Source: Pseudobdellovibrionaceae bacterium
GTDB lineage: Bacteria > Bdellovibrionota > Bdellovibrionia > Bdellovibrionales > JAMPXM01
Direction of reading: 5' to 3'
Length of the DNA: 6,136 nucleotides
Assembly (NCBI GenBank): GCA_913774795.1
Contig: CAJYIL010000516.1
Span: 1 to 6,136, forward strand
Shown: one piece after another, positions 1 to 5,888 of the stretch
Numbering within the stretch: position 1 is the first letter of the stretch
Layout of the letters: each line of letters opens with the position of its first letter
Position numbers and translations under genes: made by a program
The notes under the pieces: model-generated
What the model was told of the DNA's origin: nothing
The model's database searches: none
What the model saw: only the letters and a program-made list of their open reading frames with translations

Positions 1-22
1 CCGTAAATGTTTGCGAATAAAC

Positions 23-27
23 AGGAG
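23..27 (+). promoter_or_regulatory. Ribosome binding site deciding the start at 34
   Basis: AGGAG sits six bases before the ATG at 34. The alternative in-frame ATG at 7 would place this site inside the coding sequence and add nine residues before the signal peptide, so 34 is preferred. Confidence 0.75.
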
Positions 28-33
28 TCGATA

Positions 34-486
34 ATGAAAATTGCAATTAGCCTCTCGATCACTCTTTTAGTAGCCCTGACAACGAACGCCTTCGCGGCAA
101 ACAAGGCAGCATTTATTTGCAAGGCGACGGAAATCGGTTCTGGGATGGACGGCGATGTCCCGAATTTCCAAGCGCTTAAGTTGACCAACGCGGTTGCCCA
201 GTCATCGTCAACAGGTAAGTCGCGAACTCTCGCCGTTGAAGAAAAACAGGGCATTTTCAGCGTTAAAACAGCTCAGTCAGACGATATCATTACTTTGAAC
301 TTTACGAATCAGTCCGGTGAGAGCTTGGCGGCGCAACGAGCGCCTCATGAGAATTCGGTTACCGTCTATTCTTATTCGAATTCTGGAAATACGACCGCTA
401 GCGGAACCGATGATGCGAGTTTGACGATGACGTCCCCGCGCATGACCGTACTCAGCTGCGTCTCGACCCTTTCTGCAGTTAAATAG
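34..486 (+). CDS. Small secreted protein of unknown function (150 aa)
   Basis: The start is the ATG at 34, not the ATG at 7: AGGAG (23-27) lies six bases upstream, and translation from 34 begins directly with a signal peptide. Residues 1-21 have a Lys2 n-region, a hydrophobic core (IAISLSITLLVAL) and an AFA cleavage site before Ala22. The mature protein of about 129 aa is rich in Ser, Thr, Asn and short hydrophobic alternations, suggesting a beta-rich fold. It has two cysteines, Cys29 (in FICKA) and Cys142 (in LSCVS, nine residues from the end), which could form a disulfide after export to the periplasm or outside. I recognise no family and no catalytic motif. The gene is convergent with the next one; what lies upstream is outside the window. 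The Cys pattern resembles that of the proteins at 2695-3294 and 3336-4022. Coding call is firm; function unknown. Confidence 0.82.
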   Translation: MKIAISLSITLLVALTTNAFAANKAAFICKATEIGSGMDGDVPNFQALKLTNAVAQSSSTGKSRTLAVEEKQGIFSVKTAQSDDIITLNFTNQSGESLAAQRAPHENSVTVYSYSNSGNTTASGTDDASLTMTSPRMTVLSCVSTLSAVK

Positions 487-520
487 CCACGGTCAGGTGA
501 CACTTGATTCCCGACAAAAC

Positions 521-542
521 GGCGCTCTGTAGAGCGAGCGCC
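521..542. terminator. Hairpin, possible terminator in the convergent gap
   Basis: GGCGCTC (521-527) pairs perfectly with GAGCGCC (536-542) around an 8-base loop. It lies 34 bases past the stop of the upstream plus-strand gene. There is no clear T run on the plus strand after it. Read on the minus strand, the stem is followed by GTTTTGTC, so it fits a terminator of the minus-strand operon at least as well. An alternative smaller stem (CGCTCT/AGAGCG, 523-536) competes with it. Confidence 0.45.
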
Positions 543-584
543 ACTAATCAAAATCGCTTAGACCAAATCTTTGTTTCAAAACGG

Positions 585-631
585 GCACTCATCTGACAGC
601 CTCCGACTAGAAGGCGAAGTCAGATGACTGC
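585..631. terminator. Long imperfect hairpin between convergent genes
   Basis: TCATCTGAC (589-597) pairs perfectly with GTCAGATGA (619-627). Three more pairs (585-587 with 629-631) extend it past one C-C mismatch, and an inner GCCT/AGGC stem (599-602 with 612-615) extends it towards the loop. It lies 25 bases beyond the stop of the minus-strand gene at 656. There is no strong T run on either side, so it may be a Rho-type or 3'-end-protecting structure rather than a classical intrinsic terminator. Confidence 0.45.
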
Positions 632-655
632 GGAAGTCTTGGCGGATCAAGGTTG

Positions 656-1447
656 CTAGAGCCCCTGGCGCTGAAAGACGTTGTAGAGCACAGCTTTATT
701 CACTGCTAAAGCGAGCTCCCAAAATCCATTGTTCGTAAACGAATGCCCAATGCCGACCTCAACCTCTTTGAACCCGTTACGATCAAGGACAAGCCTGACT
801 GTCGCCAGCTTTGATTTCCCAGATCGCAAGAGGCGGACGCGAACTTGAAAAAGCTCGTTCGCATAAAGAGCAGCATTCTTTCCGAGCTTCGAATAGAGCG
901 GAAGCAATTCTCTTGCGATATCTCGCTTTATCTCAAGCTCGATTCCATCACCGCCGCCTCCGACGCCATCGGATCCGCCCTTTTTTGCAGTCTTGGGTAG
1001 AGTGTTGAGAAGGCTGTCTTTAGTGAACTTAGTTTCTCTCATCAAACTCAACGGACCCGTCACCTGGAACTTTCGATCATCGACTTTATGAACACCTAAA
1101 ATTTCGTGAATGAGGATTAAGTTCTGAGTTTCCTTCTGATGCTTCTCAAAGTTAATCATGTTCAGGTGAATGCCCTGATCTGCGAAGTTGAATGCAGTTT
1201 GTCTGTCTTCTTCAACCACGATCGCGGTTGGGTCGCAGTCGATCCAGTATGACTTGCTCAAAATCATCTTCTTGATTTCGGCTAACTTTAAGCCAGAAAC
1301 TTCGCGCCATCCTTGTGCCTCGATGGCGTTTATTTCTTCAAGAGCTTGTCTCTGCATCGTGACCGTACAGTTTGGGTTTACGAGAGTTTGCGCGTTTGAA
1401 TGCTGACTCATCAAAAACGTTAGCGCCGCTACAACGAATAGGTTCAT
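656..1447 (-). CDS. Secreted protein with zincin-like HE motif and Gly-rich linker (263 aa)
   Basis: The start is the ATG at 1447, which overlaps the stop of the upstream regulator gene as ATGA and has AGGA eight bases upstream. A longer form from 1492 would add 15 residues but has no ribosome binding site and a 49-base overlap. Residues 1-19 form a probable signal peptide (hydrophobic VVAALTFLM, SNA cleavage site), though its n-region lacks Lys or Arg. The mature protein has Cys27 and Cys71, which may pair. Residues 110-124 (LILIHEILGVHKVDD) put His114-Glu115 in a hydrophobic helix followed by Gly118, His120 and Asp123-Asp124. This recalls a zinc-metalloprotease helix, but the second His is two places off the HExxH spacing. 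A glycine-rich linker (157-168) precedes a C-terminal domain with a helical segment (170-205) and probable beta strands. From memory, similar HE..G plus GGxGxGGDG proteins are frequent in Bdellovibrio. Family not named; protease activity is only a possibility. Confidence 0.78.
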   Translation of the reverse strand: MNLFVVAALTFLMSQHSNAQTLVNPNCTVTMQRQALEEINAIEAQGWREVSGLKLAEIKKMILSKSYWIDCDPTAIVVEEDRQTAFNFADQGIHLNMINFEKHQKETQNLILIHEILGVHKVDDRKFQVTGPLSLMRETKFTKDSLLNTLPKTAKKGGSDGVGGGGDGIELEIKRDIARELLPLYSKLGKNAALYANELFQVRVRLLRSGKSKLATVRLVLDRNGFKEVEVGIGHSFTNNGFWELALAVNKAVLYNVFQRQGL

Positions 1448-2262
1448 GTGTGCTGTCCTGTCTTTGTGAGAGGGAAAAGCTGTACGTTGCATTGATAGAC
1501 GTCAGTACAATTGCCGCTGGATAGCGTATCGGAGACTTCTTTAAGGAAGTCGAAGACCATTCGCTTCGCGATTTCGACTTTGTCTAAGTCACAGGAAATG
1601 GTGAAGCCGGTAATGATTCGCTCCTTAAACGCTTGCTCGTTCGTCCGTGCGAGCTCGGCGTAAGCTTTCTTAATCATCTCGCGGTGGAAGTCGCGTACCT
1701 CAGCTTGTGACTTTGTTGTCGGAATAAAGCCGTGTTCGATCGCCTTTGTCCAAATGCCATCTTGTTCCACAGCAAGCTCTAGCTTCTTTAAACTTTCTAA
1801 AGATTGTTCAACCTCTGACAATGGCAAATTCAGTTTTCGGGCGATCACTTTTGGAGAGGCTTCGATTTCACAACTCAGTAAGTTGAGTATCGCAAGATTG
1901 TACCAGCGATTGAGAACGCTCAGTTTGCGGTGAGAGACTCGTTTCTCATCGAAAGTGGAAAACTTCTCCAATGACGACGAAAGAGCTAAATTTCTGAGTT
2001 CGTCGTTAGGTAGCGAGTAAAAAACAATTGAGCGTAAAAGTGCGGCCTCCGCAGTTGGGTCCATCCCTAACAACCGACAAAGCTTCTTAAGTCGACTGAC
2101 AGGTATCGGCCTCTGGCCCGTGAAAATTTTAGTTATGAATGCCGAAGATACGCCTAGGTCCCGAGCCAACGCTCGCTGAGAATATCCACTCTGAATCTCC
2201 AGCTTCGAGCTGAGAGCCTTATTGAGCAGTTCGTGTGGTTTTTTCGGTTTTGGAAGTACCAT
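1444..2262 (-). CDS. TIGR02147 / DUF4423 family Xre-type transcriptional regulator (272 aa)
   Basis: This is a cytoplasmic DNA-binding regulator. Residues 27-66 form a Cro/CI-type helix-turn-helix (SQRALARDLGVSSAFITKIF, then the RPIPVSRLKKLCRLLGM helix). Residues 112-174 look like a winged-helix segment (SPKVIARKLNLPLSEVEQSL with the following GIWTKA wing). Residues 190-267 form the conserved C-terminal part ending in VYQCNVQLFPLTK, whose YQxNxQLFPLTK ending is characteristic of the TIGR02147/DUF4423 family found in Bdellovibrio and Fibrobacter. Length is normal for the family. The ATG at 2262 is the only reasonable start: a stop codon lies six codons upstream, with no GTG or TTG between, and the next Met is residue 67. 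No good Shine-Dalgarno precedes it. It is followed by, and overlaps, the secreted-protein gene at 656-1447, and is divergent from the 2393-4022 operon, so it probably controls one or both. Family call is firm; targets and ligand are unknown. Confidence 0.9.
   Translation of the reverse strand: MVLPKPKKPHELLNKALSSKLEIQSGYSQRALARDLGVSSAFITKIFTGQRPIPVSRLKKLCRLLGMDPTAEAALLRSIVFYSLPNDELRNLALSSSLEKFSTFDEKRVSHRKLSVLNRWYNLAILNLLSCEIEASPKVIARKLNLPLSEVEQSLESLKKLELAVEQDGIWTKAIEHGFIPTTKSQAEVRDFHREMIKKAYAELARTNEQAFKERIITGFTISCDLDKVEIAKRMVFDFLKEVSDTLSSGNCTDVYQCNVQLFPLTKTGQHT
1456..1459 (-). promoter_or_regulatory. Ribosome binding site deciding the start at 1447
   Basis: AGGA on the minus strand lies eight bases before the ATG at 1447, within the end of the upstream regulator gene. 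Together with the ATGA overlap (1444-1447) it supports translational coupling and argues against the longer start at 1492. Confidence 0.6.
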
Positions 2263-2392
2263 CGATATTGTTGAGATTCAAATACCGATCCAGTTTTGTA
2301 ACCCAATCCGGGTTGCACTTTAAAACGCATTTTGTAGCGTCGCGTCATGTGTGTGATTAGTTTACTCCCGAACACGTAACGAGGAGTTGGAC
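2263..2392. promoter_or_regulatory. Divergent regulatory region between regulator and secreted-protein operon
   Basis: This 130-base gap must hold promoters for both directions. It is AT-rich. It contains an inverted repeat AACCC-N5-GGGTT (2300-2314) and two direct copies of TTTTGTA (2294-2300 and 2330-2336), 36 bases apart. I see no convincing consensus sigma-70 promoter: the best minus-strand -10-like elements are TACAAA (2295-2300 and 2331-2336) with poor -35 boxes, and the best plus-strand pair (TTGTAG at 2332, GATTAG at 2355) matches only 3 of 6 in each box. The repeats are candidate operator sites for the adjacent regulator. Confidence 0.5.
2381..2386 (+). promoter_or_regulatory. Ribosome binding site for the 100-aa secreted protein
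   Basis: GAGGAG lies six bases before the ATG at 2393. It decides that start over an in-frame TTG at 2387, which directly abuts this site and would have no ribosome binding site of its own. Confidence 0.75.
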
Positions 2393-2695
2393 ATGAAAGC
2401 ATTTATATTTGCGACGTTGTTAGCGACAAGCGCTGTAGCACAAGCAAACGTCATTAAATTCGAGAGCAAGTCTCAACAGTTTTCGCAAGACGACATCACG
2501 TCATTCATTGATGGGCAGGTCGGCTATGCAAAGCGAATGATAGCCGAGCAGTGCGGCCCGGATGGCGCGGTCATGAATTTGGAGTTCACCGTCAAGATCA
2601 TCGGAAACTACGTCGCATTACCACGCGTCTCAATCAACGGATTTGGAGACTGCATTCAGCTGCCTCCTCGCAAACAAAACAAGGAGATAAAATAA
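2393..2695 (+). CDS. Small secreted protein of unknown function (100 aa)
   Basis: This is the first gene of a probable three-gene operon. Residues 1-18 are a clear signal peptide: Lys2, the hydrophobic core FIFATLLATSAVA, and an AQA cleavage site before Asn19. The mature protein of about 82 aa has a likely amphipathic helix (DDITSFIDGQVGYAKRMIAEQ, 33-53), then two beta-like strands (NLEFTVKII and YVALPRVSI). Two cysteines, Cys54 (EQCGPDG) and Cys87 (GDCIQ), could pair. The tail (PPRKQNKEIK) is basic. I recognise no family. Its stop codon overlaps the next start by one base (TAATG), implying coupled translation. A periplasmic or extracellular location is inferred from the signal peptide. The gene is small but well supported by its ribosome binding site, signal peptide and coupling. 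Confidence 0.8.
   Translation: MKAFIFATLLATSAVAQANVIKFESKSQQFSQDDITSFIDGQVGYAKRMIAEQCGPDGAVMNLEFTVKIIGNYVALPRVSINGFGDCIQLPPRKQNKEIK
2681..2686 (+). promoter_or_regulatory. Ribosome binding site deciding the start at 2695
   Basis: AAGGAG ends eight bases before the ATG at 2695 and lies inside the last codons of the upstream gene. It rules out the longer open frame that reaches back to 2551, because translation from 2695 starts directly with a signal peptide. Confidence 0.75.
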
Positions 2696-3294
2696 TGACC
2701 TTCTCAATGAGCAAAGCGAGTGTAGCGATTCTCTCGTTCCTTATCGCTGGTCAATCAGCCTCTGCCGGGACTCTTTACAGGAGCTTCAAGCAAGCATTCG
2801 ACAACGGAAAGCCTGCGACCGTTTCAGATTTTTTAACGAAGCTCGATCGCCCATCGGAAATTACCGAAATCTGTAACCCCGATGCTGAACCAACTTGGTT
2901 GTCTTACGATCCGTGTTACCCAGAACTGCACACAAGCTTCGTATGCACTGCGGTCATCGCATCGGATCCCGATTCACCTAAAAAAGGAGTGGTGCCCACA
3001 CTGAATAGTGTCGCCGTTAACTGGAACCGTGGACCGCTCGTAAGAAGCCGCATGATGTACTTGGCTTTAGTAGATAACCATACCGATGGACGAGCGTCTG
3101 GCGATAACACGACCGAATACGCAAATATCTGGAAGAAGATCGATCTGGCTAGACATCCACGACTTCAGATTTCGCCTGAGTTCGTGCAGGTCGACGACTT
3201 GCTGACAATTACCGTCCGCAGGGCCGGCACTTTAATGCTGAAGGCTGTAACCAAAGGTAGCAAAGAGCCACCTCGGTACTTTTCTTGCTGGTAA
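2695..3294 (+). CDS. Secreted protein of unknown function (199 aa, four cysteines)
   Basis: This is the second gene of the operon, starting on the last base of the previous stop codon. The open frame extends further back (to 2551), but that part overlaps the previous gene and reads as Arg/His-rich out-of-frame sequence. Residues 1-24 are a signal peptide (Lys7, hydrophobic VAILSFLIAG, ASA cleavage site before Gly25); ATG at residue 5 is an alternative start. The mature protein begins with a probable helical part (LYRSFKQAFDNGKPATVSDFL), followed by Cys60, Cys74 and Cys84, then predicted beta-strand stretches (SFVCTAVIAS, MYLALVDN, LLTITVRR, GTLMLKAV). Cys198 is the penultimate residue (YFSCW). 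Four cysteines would allow two disulfides. No catalytic motif or known family is recognised. Cys84 to Cys198 is 114 residues, close to the 113 seen in the 34-486 protein. Probably periplasmic or extracellular. Confidence 0.82.
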   Translation: MTFSMSKASVAILSFLIAGQSASAGTLYRSFKQAFDNGKPATVSDFLTKLDRPSEITEICNPDAEPTWLSYDPCYPELHTSFVCTAVIASDPDSPKKGVVPTLNSVAVNWNRGPLVRSRMMYLALVDNHTDGRASGDNTTEYANIWKKIDLARHPRLQISPEFVQVDDLLTITVRRAGTLMLKAVTKGSKEPPRYFSCW

Positions 3295-3324
3295 AGCCGA
3301 CGTTCAAACCTTTCGAATATAATT

Positions 3325-3328
3325 GGAG
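3325..3328 (+). promoter_or_regulatory. Ribosome binding site for the 228-aa secreted protein
   Basis: GGAG lies seven bases before the ATG at 3336, in the 41-base gap after the previous gene. It supports this ATG as the start. Confidence 0.65.
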
Positions 3329-3335
3329 TTGAGTA

Positions 3336-4022
3336 ATGAAAATTGTGATTATGACCTTGTTGTCTATTAGTTCGTCGCTCTTAGTGTTTCAGAATGCTTC
3401 TGCTAAATCGGCTCCGTTACCTTCGGCTTCGATCATCAACGCCCAGAAGATCAATGGAGTTTATGTTGTGAAAGATGGCGAGGCTATCACGCTTCAGCTT
3501 TCCAAGAATTTCTCTAAGCGAGTTAACGGCGAGAAGTGGGTGCCAGCTAGCGCAACGGGATTCGATATTTCAATGCCTTACTCGAAAATCCCGAAGGACG
3601 CTTACCTGCCGCCGTACATGTTCTGCAGCCTCATGATCGGAGCGACCGATCCAGCAGAGCAAGTAGTCACCGTAGTCGAGAAGAAGTTCAACGCCACACC
3701 GTATGAAATGGGGCAAGCCGCTGCGTTCGGCGGATTAGATGAAGTCGCACTCGGCGGCCAGAGCAGCTGGCTTTATCCTGATGAAAATGACCGAGTAACG
3801 CTGAAGTTGGACACCAGTCGCATCACTTCTTTTCCGACTGAGTTCACGATCAACCTCGCAAGCCGTTCGGCTCGAGTTTTCAACTTCTTCGCAAAGAGAA
3901 AAGATCAAGTCTCGGGAAATTTCCTGATGCCGAGATATGTTTCGCTTTCAGGCGCGGAAGAGAATTTGATTTACGATTGTGTTCAGCCAGATAATTTCAT
4001 CAAAGTTCGCGTCGAAAAATAA
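3336..4022 (+). CDS. Secreted protein of unknown function (228 aa)
   Basis: This is the third gene of the probable operon, 41 bases after its neighbour with no clear terminator between. Residues 1-23 are a signal peptide (Lys2, hydrophobic IVIMTLLSISSSLLVF, ASA cleavage site before Lys24). The mature protein has short alternating hydrophobic segments suggestive of beta strands (GVYVVKDGEAITLQL at 41-55, EQVVTVVEKKF, RVTLKLDT, EFTINLAS). It has exactly two cysteines: Cys97 (YMFCSLMIG) and Cys215 (IYDCVQP), 118 residues apart, with the second near the C-terminus. This matches the Cys layout of the 34-486 and 2695-3294 proteins. No enzyme motif, lipobox or membrane anchor beyond the signal peptide is visible. 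The product is probably a soluble periplasmic or exported protein. A strong hairpin 20 bases after the stop probably ends the transcript. Confidence 0.85.
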   Translation: MKIVIMTLLSISSSLLVFQNASAKSAPLPSASIINAQKINGVYVVKDGEAITLQLSKNFSKRVNGEKWVPASATGFDISMPYSKIPKDAYLPPYMFCSLMIGATDPAEQVVTVVEKKFNATPYEMGQAAAFGGLDEVALGGQSSWLYPDENDRVTLKLDTSRITSFPTEFTINLASRSARVFNFFAKRKDQVSGNFLMPRYVSLSGAEENLIYDCVQPDNFIKVRVEK

Positions 4023-4042
4023 GCTTAGGCCGCTCAGACTAT

Positions 4043-4068
4043 AGCTCTCTCGAAAGTCCGAGAGAGCT
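4043..4068 (+). terminator. Hairpin terminator of the secreted-protein operon
   Basis: AGCTCTCTCG (4043-4052) and CGAGAGAGCT (4059-4068) form a perfect 10-bp stem with a 6-base loop, 20 bases after the stop at 4022. The following bases (GGTTGCTTC) contain only a weak T run, so termination efficiency is uncertain, but stem strength and position fit the end of the operon. Confidence 0.6.
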
Positions 4069-4514
4069 GGTTGCTTCCCGCAAAGTCGATAGTGATAACC
4101 AAGCCGAGAGTCTTCTGTTTCACGAGATCTGGAAAGTAAGCAATCTGAAGCGGCGCATTCGAAAATGCTCATTCACCCGAGCGGCGCCGAGCGATCTGCG
4201 AGAGTCGATCTAATTTGCGGTGTTCTGCTGAAAATGAAATGATCGTCAACGCGACCGTCGGAAGCGCCACCGATTGGCTCTACACCAAAATGCGGCGGCG
4301 GATTTTTCTCAAAACCGTTTATATTTGCGATCAGGTAGATCGCGGGTTGTCCACCTGGCTGTATCGAAAACACTCGGTTTTAAAATTGAATTCGCACGGC
4401 ACACCACACGCCGTGCGAATCTCTTCTTTGCAACAGCCCCTGCCGCCGATCAAGAATTCATAGGCGCGAATTGAAAGACGCCTGTTGCTGATCAGGCTAA
4501 CGAGCAGCTGCCGA
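4069..4514. other. Long intergenic stretch without a convincing gene
   Basis: About 445 bases between the operon hairpin and the response-regulator gene. Short open frames on both strands (for example 4215-4463 and 4274-4474 on plus, 4173-4373 on minus) lack ribosome binding sites and signal peptides and do not resemble known families, so I do not call them. One plus frame is open from 3995 to 4213 but has no ATG, GTG or TTG start. The stretch contains one strong hairpin (4390-4420) and a weaker one near its right end (AGGCG/CGCCT, 4462-4483). It may hold a small RNA or simply 3' untranslated regions of the two converging units. Confidence 0.5.
4390..4420. terminator. Strong hairpin, probable bidirectional terminator
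   Basis: ATTCGCACGGC (4390-4400) and GCCGTGCGAAT (4410-4420) form a perfect 11-bp, GC-rich stem with a 9-base loop. On the plus strand it is followed by CTCTTCTTTG, and on the minus strand by TCAATTTTAAAA; both are T-containing tails of moderate quality. It lies about 95 bases beyond the stop of the minus-strand response-regulator gene and may end that transcript. It could also end an unrecognised plus-strand transcript starting in the gap. Confidence 0.6.
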
Positions 4515-5888
4515 TTAGGATTCGGCTCTCAGCCCCAACTTCTCCAAGAAGTAATGAAGTCGATTGGGAGCAACTCCCAATCTTCGCGCGGCTTCGGCTT
4601 TCGATGTCGTCTCGTTTAAAGCCTTGCGAATGAATTCGCGTTTTACATCGACAATGTGGTCATCGATTTCCTGCATTGTGACTGGATCTGAAAGTTCTTT
4701 GGAATTCGACGATAAGCTCGTCAGATGCTCTGGCAAGATCTCCTTAACTTCGAGCTCGATCAGATGTCGCTCGATGAATGAGCGAAGCTCCCTCACGTTC
4801 CCACGCCACGGCTGCTCCTTAAGAACTTCGAGGCAGCGCCGATTGAAGGACTTCTCGAATCGATTTTCTTTCGAGATCTCTTGCGCGAAGTACGCAACTA
4901 GGGGCTCGATGTCATCTTGGCGTTCTCGAAGCGGCAGAGTTTCAATCGTTACCGTGTTGATACGGTATAGAAGGTCTTCTCGGAAGAGACCCTGATCAAC
5001 TAGCGCTTTAAGATCTTTATGGGTTGCTGTAACGATTCGGACATCTACCGGAACATCCTTCGTTGATCCTACTGGCGTAATTGAGCGTTCTTGAAGAACT
5101 CGAAGAAGCTTTACCTGAAGTTCTGGTTTTAGATCTCCTATTTCGTCGAGAAAAAGTGTTCCGCCGTCGGCTTGTTTAAATTTCCCTGGGTGATCTGCCA
5201 CTGCCCCCGTAAAAGAGCCGCGCTTGTGGCCGAAGAGAATTGAATCCAAAAGCGTCGATGACACGGCTGCGACATTTAGCGCTACGAAGGGTTGATTTGA
5301 GCGCGGACTGTGTGAGTGGATTGCGCGAGCGACTAGCTCTTTCCCGGTGCCGCTCTCACCATTGATCAAAATCGACGCCTGGCTTTTCGCGACTCGACGG
5401 ACTTTTTGTGAAAGCTCGAAGAGCTCGTTTGAAACTCCAATCATCCCAGTTTGGCGTATGAAGGCACTTCGCTCGTCTCTTGAGAAGTCAGCAGAGCGAA
5501 TCGTTCTATAATCAGATTCATATTTCTCGCAGAAGTTAGCGATAGCACCCAAGAGGGCTTCGTTATCTGCGTTTTTATAGAGGAAGTCGCAGGCGCCTGC
5601 TTTAAAATCTTCACGCATTGTTTCACGCGTGTCATCCATCGAGAAAACCACGACCTGTTGATTCGGGTTTTTCTGTTTGATCTCTTTGATTGCGACATCC
5701 GCGTTTTTACCAGGCATATGATGGTCCAGAAGAACGAGAGCGAAGTCGCTCTTTGATCGCTCAAGAATGCCGATGGCCTCATCAGCGCTTGTCGCCGTGA
5801 AAACTGCGTAGCCATTAGTGGAAAGAAGTCTTTTTGTGAAAACGAGATTCGTCTCGTCGTCATCAACCAATAGAATTCTGTAACTCAT
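4515..5888 (-). CDS. NtrC-family sigma-54-dependent response regulator (457 aa)
   Basis: A phosphorylation-controlled activator of sigma-54 RNA polymerase. Residues 3-120 form the receiver domain: acidic pair Asp10/Asp11, phosphoacceptor Asp55 (LVLLDHHMPG), Ser83 at the switch position and Lys105. Residues 147-375 form the AAA+ domain: Walker A GESGTGKE (177-184), sigma-54 contact loop GSFTGA (224-229, Ser where GAFTGA is typical), Walker B TLFLDE (244-249), the FREDLLYRIN segment (302-311) with RERQDDI after it, and the sensor II region WRGNVREL (361-368). Residues 415-453 form a Fis-type helix-turn-helix (SKAEAARRLGVAPNRLHYFLEKL). The full domain set and length fit the NtrC class. The ATG at 5888 is chosen because it begins five residues before the receiver's first strand core and has GAGGGA just upstream, although the spacing is short; a GTG at 5975 would add 29 residues lying inside the kinase gene. 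The start overlaps the upstream kinase gene by 26 bases. Target genes are unknown. Confidence 0.95.
   Translation of the reverse strand: MSYRILLVDDDETNLVFTKRLLSTNGYAVFTATSADEAIGILERSKSDFALVLLDHHMPGKNADVAIKEIKQKNPNQQVVVFSMDDTRETMREDFKAGACDFLYKNADNEALLGAIANFCEKYESDYRTIRSADFSRDERSAFIRQTGMIGVSNELFELSQKVRRVAKSQASILINGESGTGKELVARAIHSHSPRSNQPFVALNVAAVSSTLLDSILFGHKRGSFTGAVADHPGKFKQADGGTLFLDEIGDLKPELQVKLLRVLQERSITPVGSTKDVPVDVRIVTATHKDLKALVDQGLFREDLLYRINTVTIETLPLRERQDDIEPLVAYFAQEISKENRFEKSFNRRCLEVLKEQPWRGNVRELRSFIERHLIELEVKEILPEHLTSLSSNSKELSDPVTMQEIDDHIVDVKREFIRKALNETTSKAEAARRLGVAPNRLHYFLEKLGLRAES

Noticed and set aside
1447..1492. Longer N-terminus (15 extra residues) for the secreted HE-motif protein
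   Set aside because: No ribosome binding site precedes 1492, while 1447 has AGGA and an ATGA overlap. The weakly charged n-region of the shorter form leaves some doubt.
2154..2402. Minus-strand open frame of 82 codons across the divergent promoter region
   Set aside because: It overlaps the HTH-coding part of the regulator in another frame, has no recognisable motif, and the regulator's own frame is clearly the coding one.
3318..3323. Perfect TATAAT hexamer just before the 228-aa gene, a possible internal promoter
   Set aside because: No -35 element lies at 16-18 bases, and a start about 7 bases downstream would fall after the ribosome binding site of that gene. Probably chance in an AT-rich spacer.
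3995..4213. Plus-strand frame open for about 72 codons past the end of the 228-aa gene
   Set aside because: It has no ATG, GTG or TTG start, spans the terminator hairpin, and its translation is highly charged with no family resemblance. The upstream gene ends naturally, so a frameshift is not indicated.
4215..4474. Two overlapping short plus-strand open frames in the long gap
   Set aside because: No ribosome binding site, no signal peptide, Arg/His-rich composition typical of non-coding frames, and they run through the 4390-4420 hairpin.
4504..4511. Perfect 8-base palindrome GCAGCTGC next to the response-regulator stop codon
   Set aside because: Short palindromes of this size occur by chance; it has no repeat partner and no obvious role.
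4564..4995. Plus-strand open frame of 143 codons opposite the response regulator
   Set aside because: It lies wholly within a well-supported NtrC-type gene on the other strand and has Ser/Arg-rich shadow composition.
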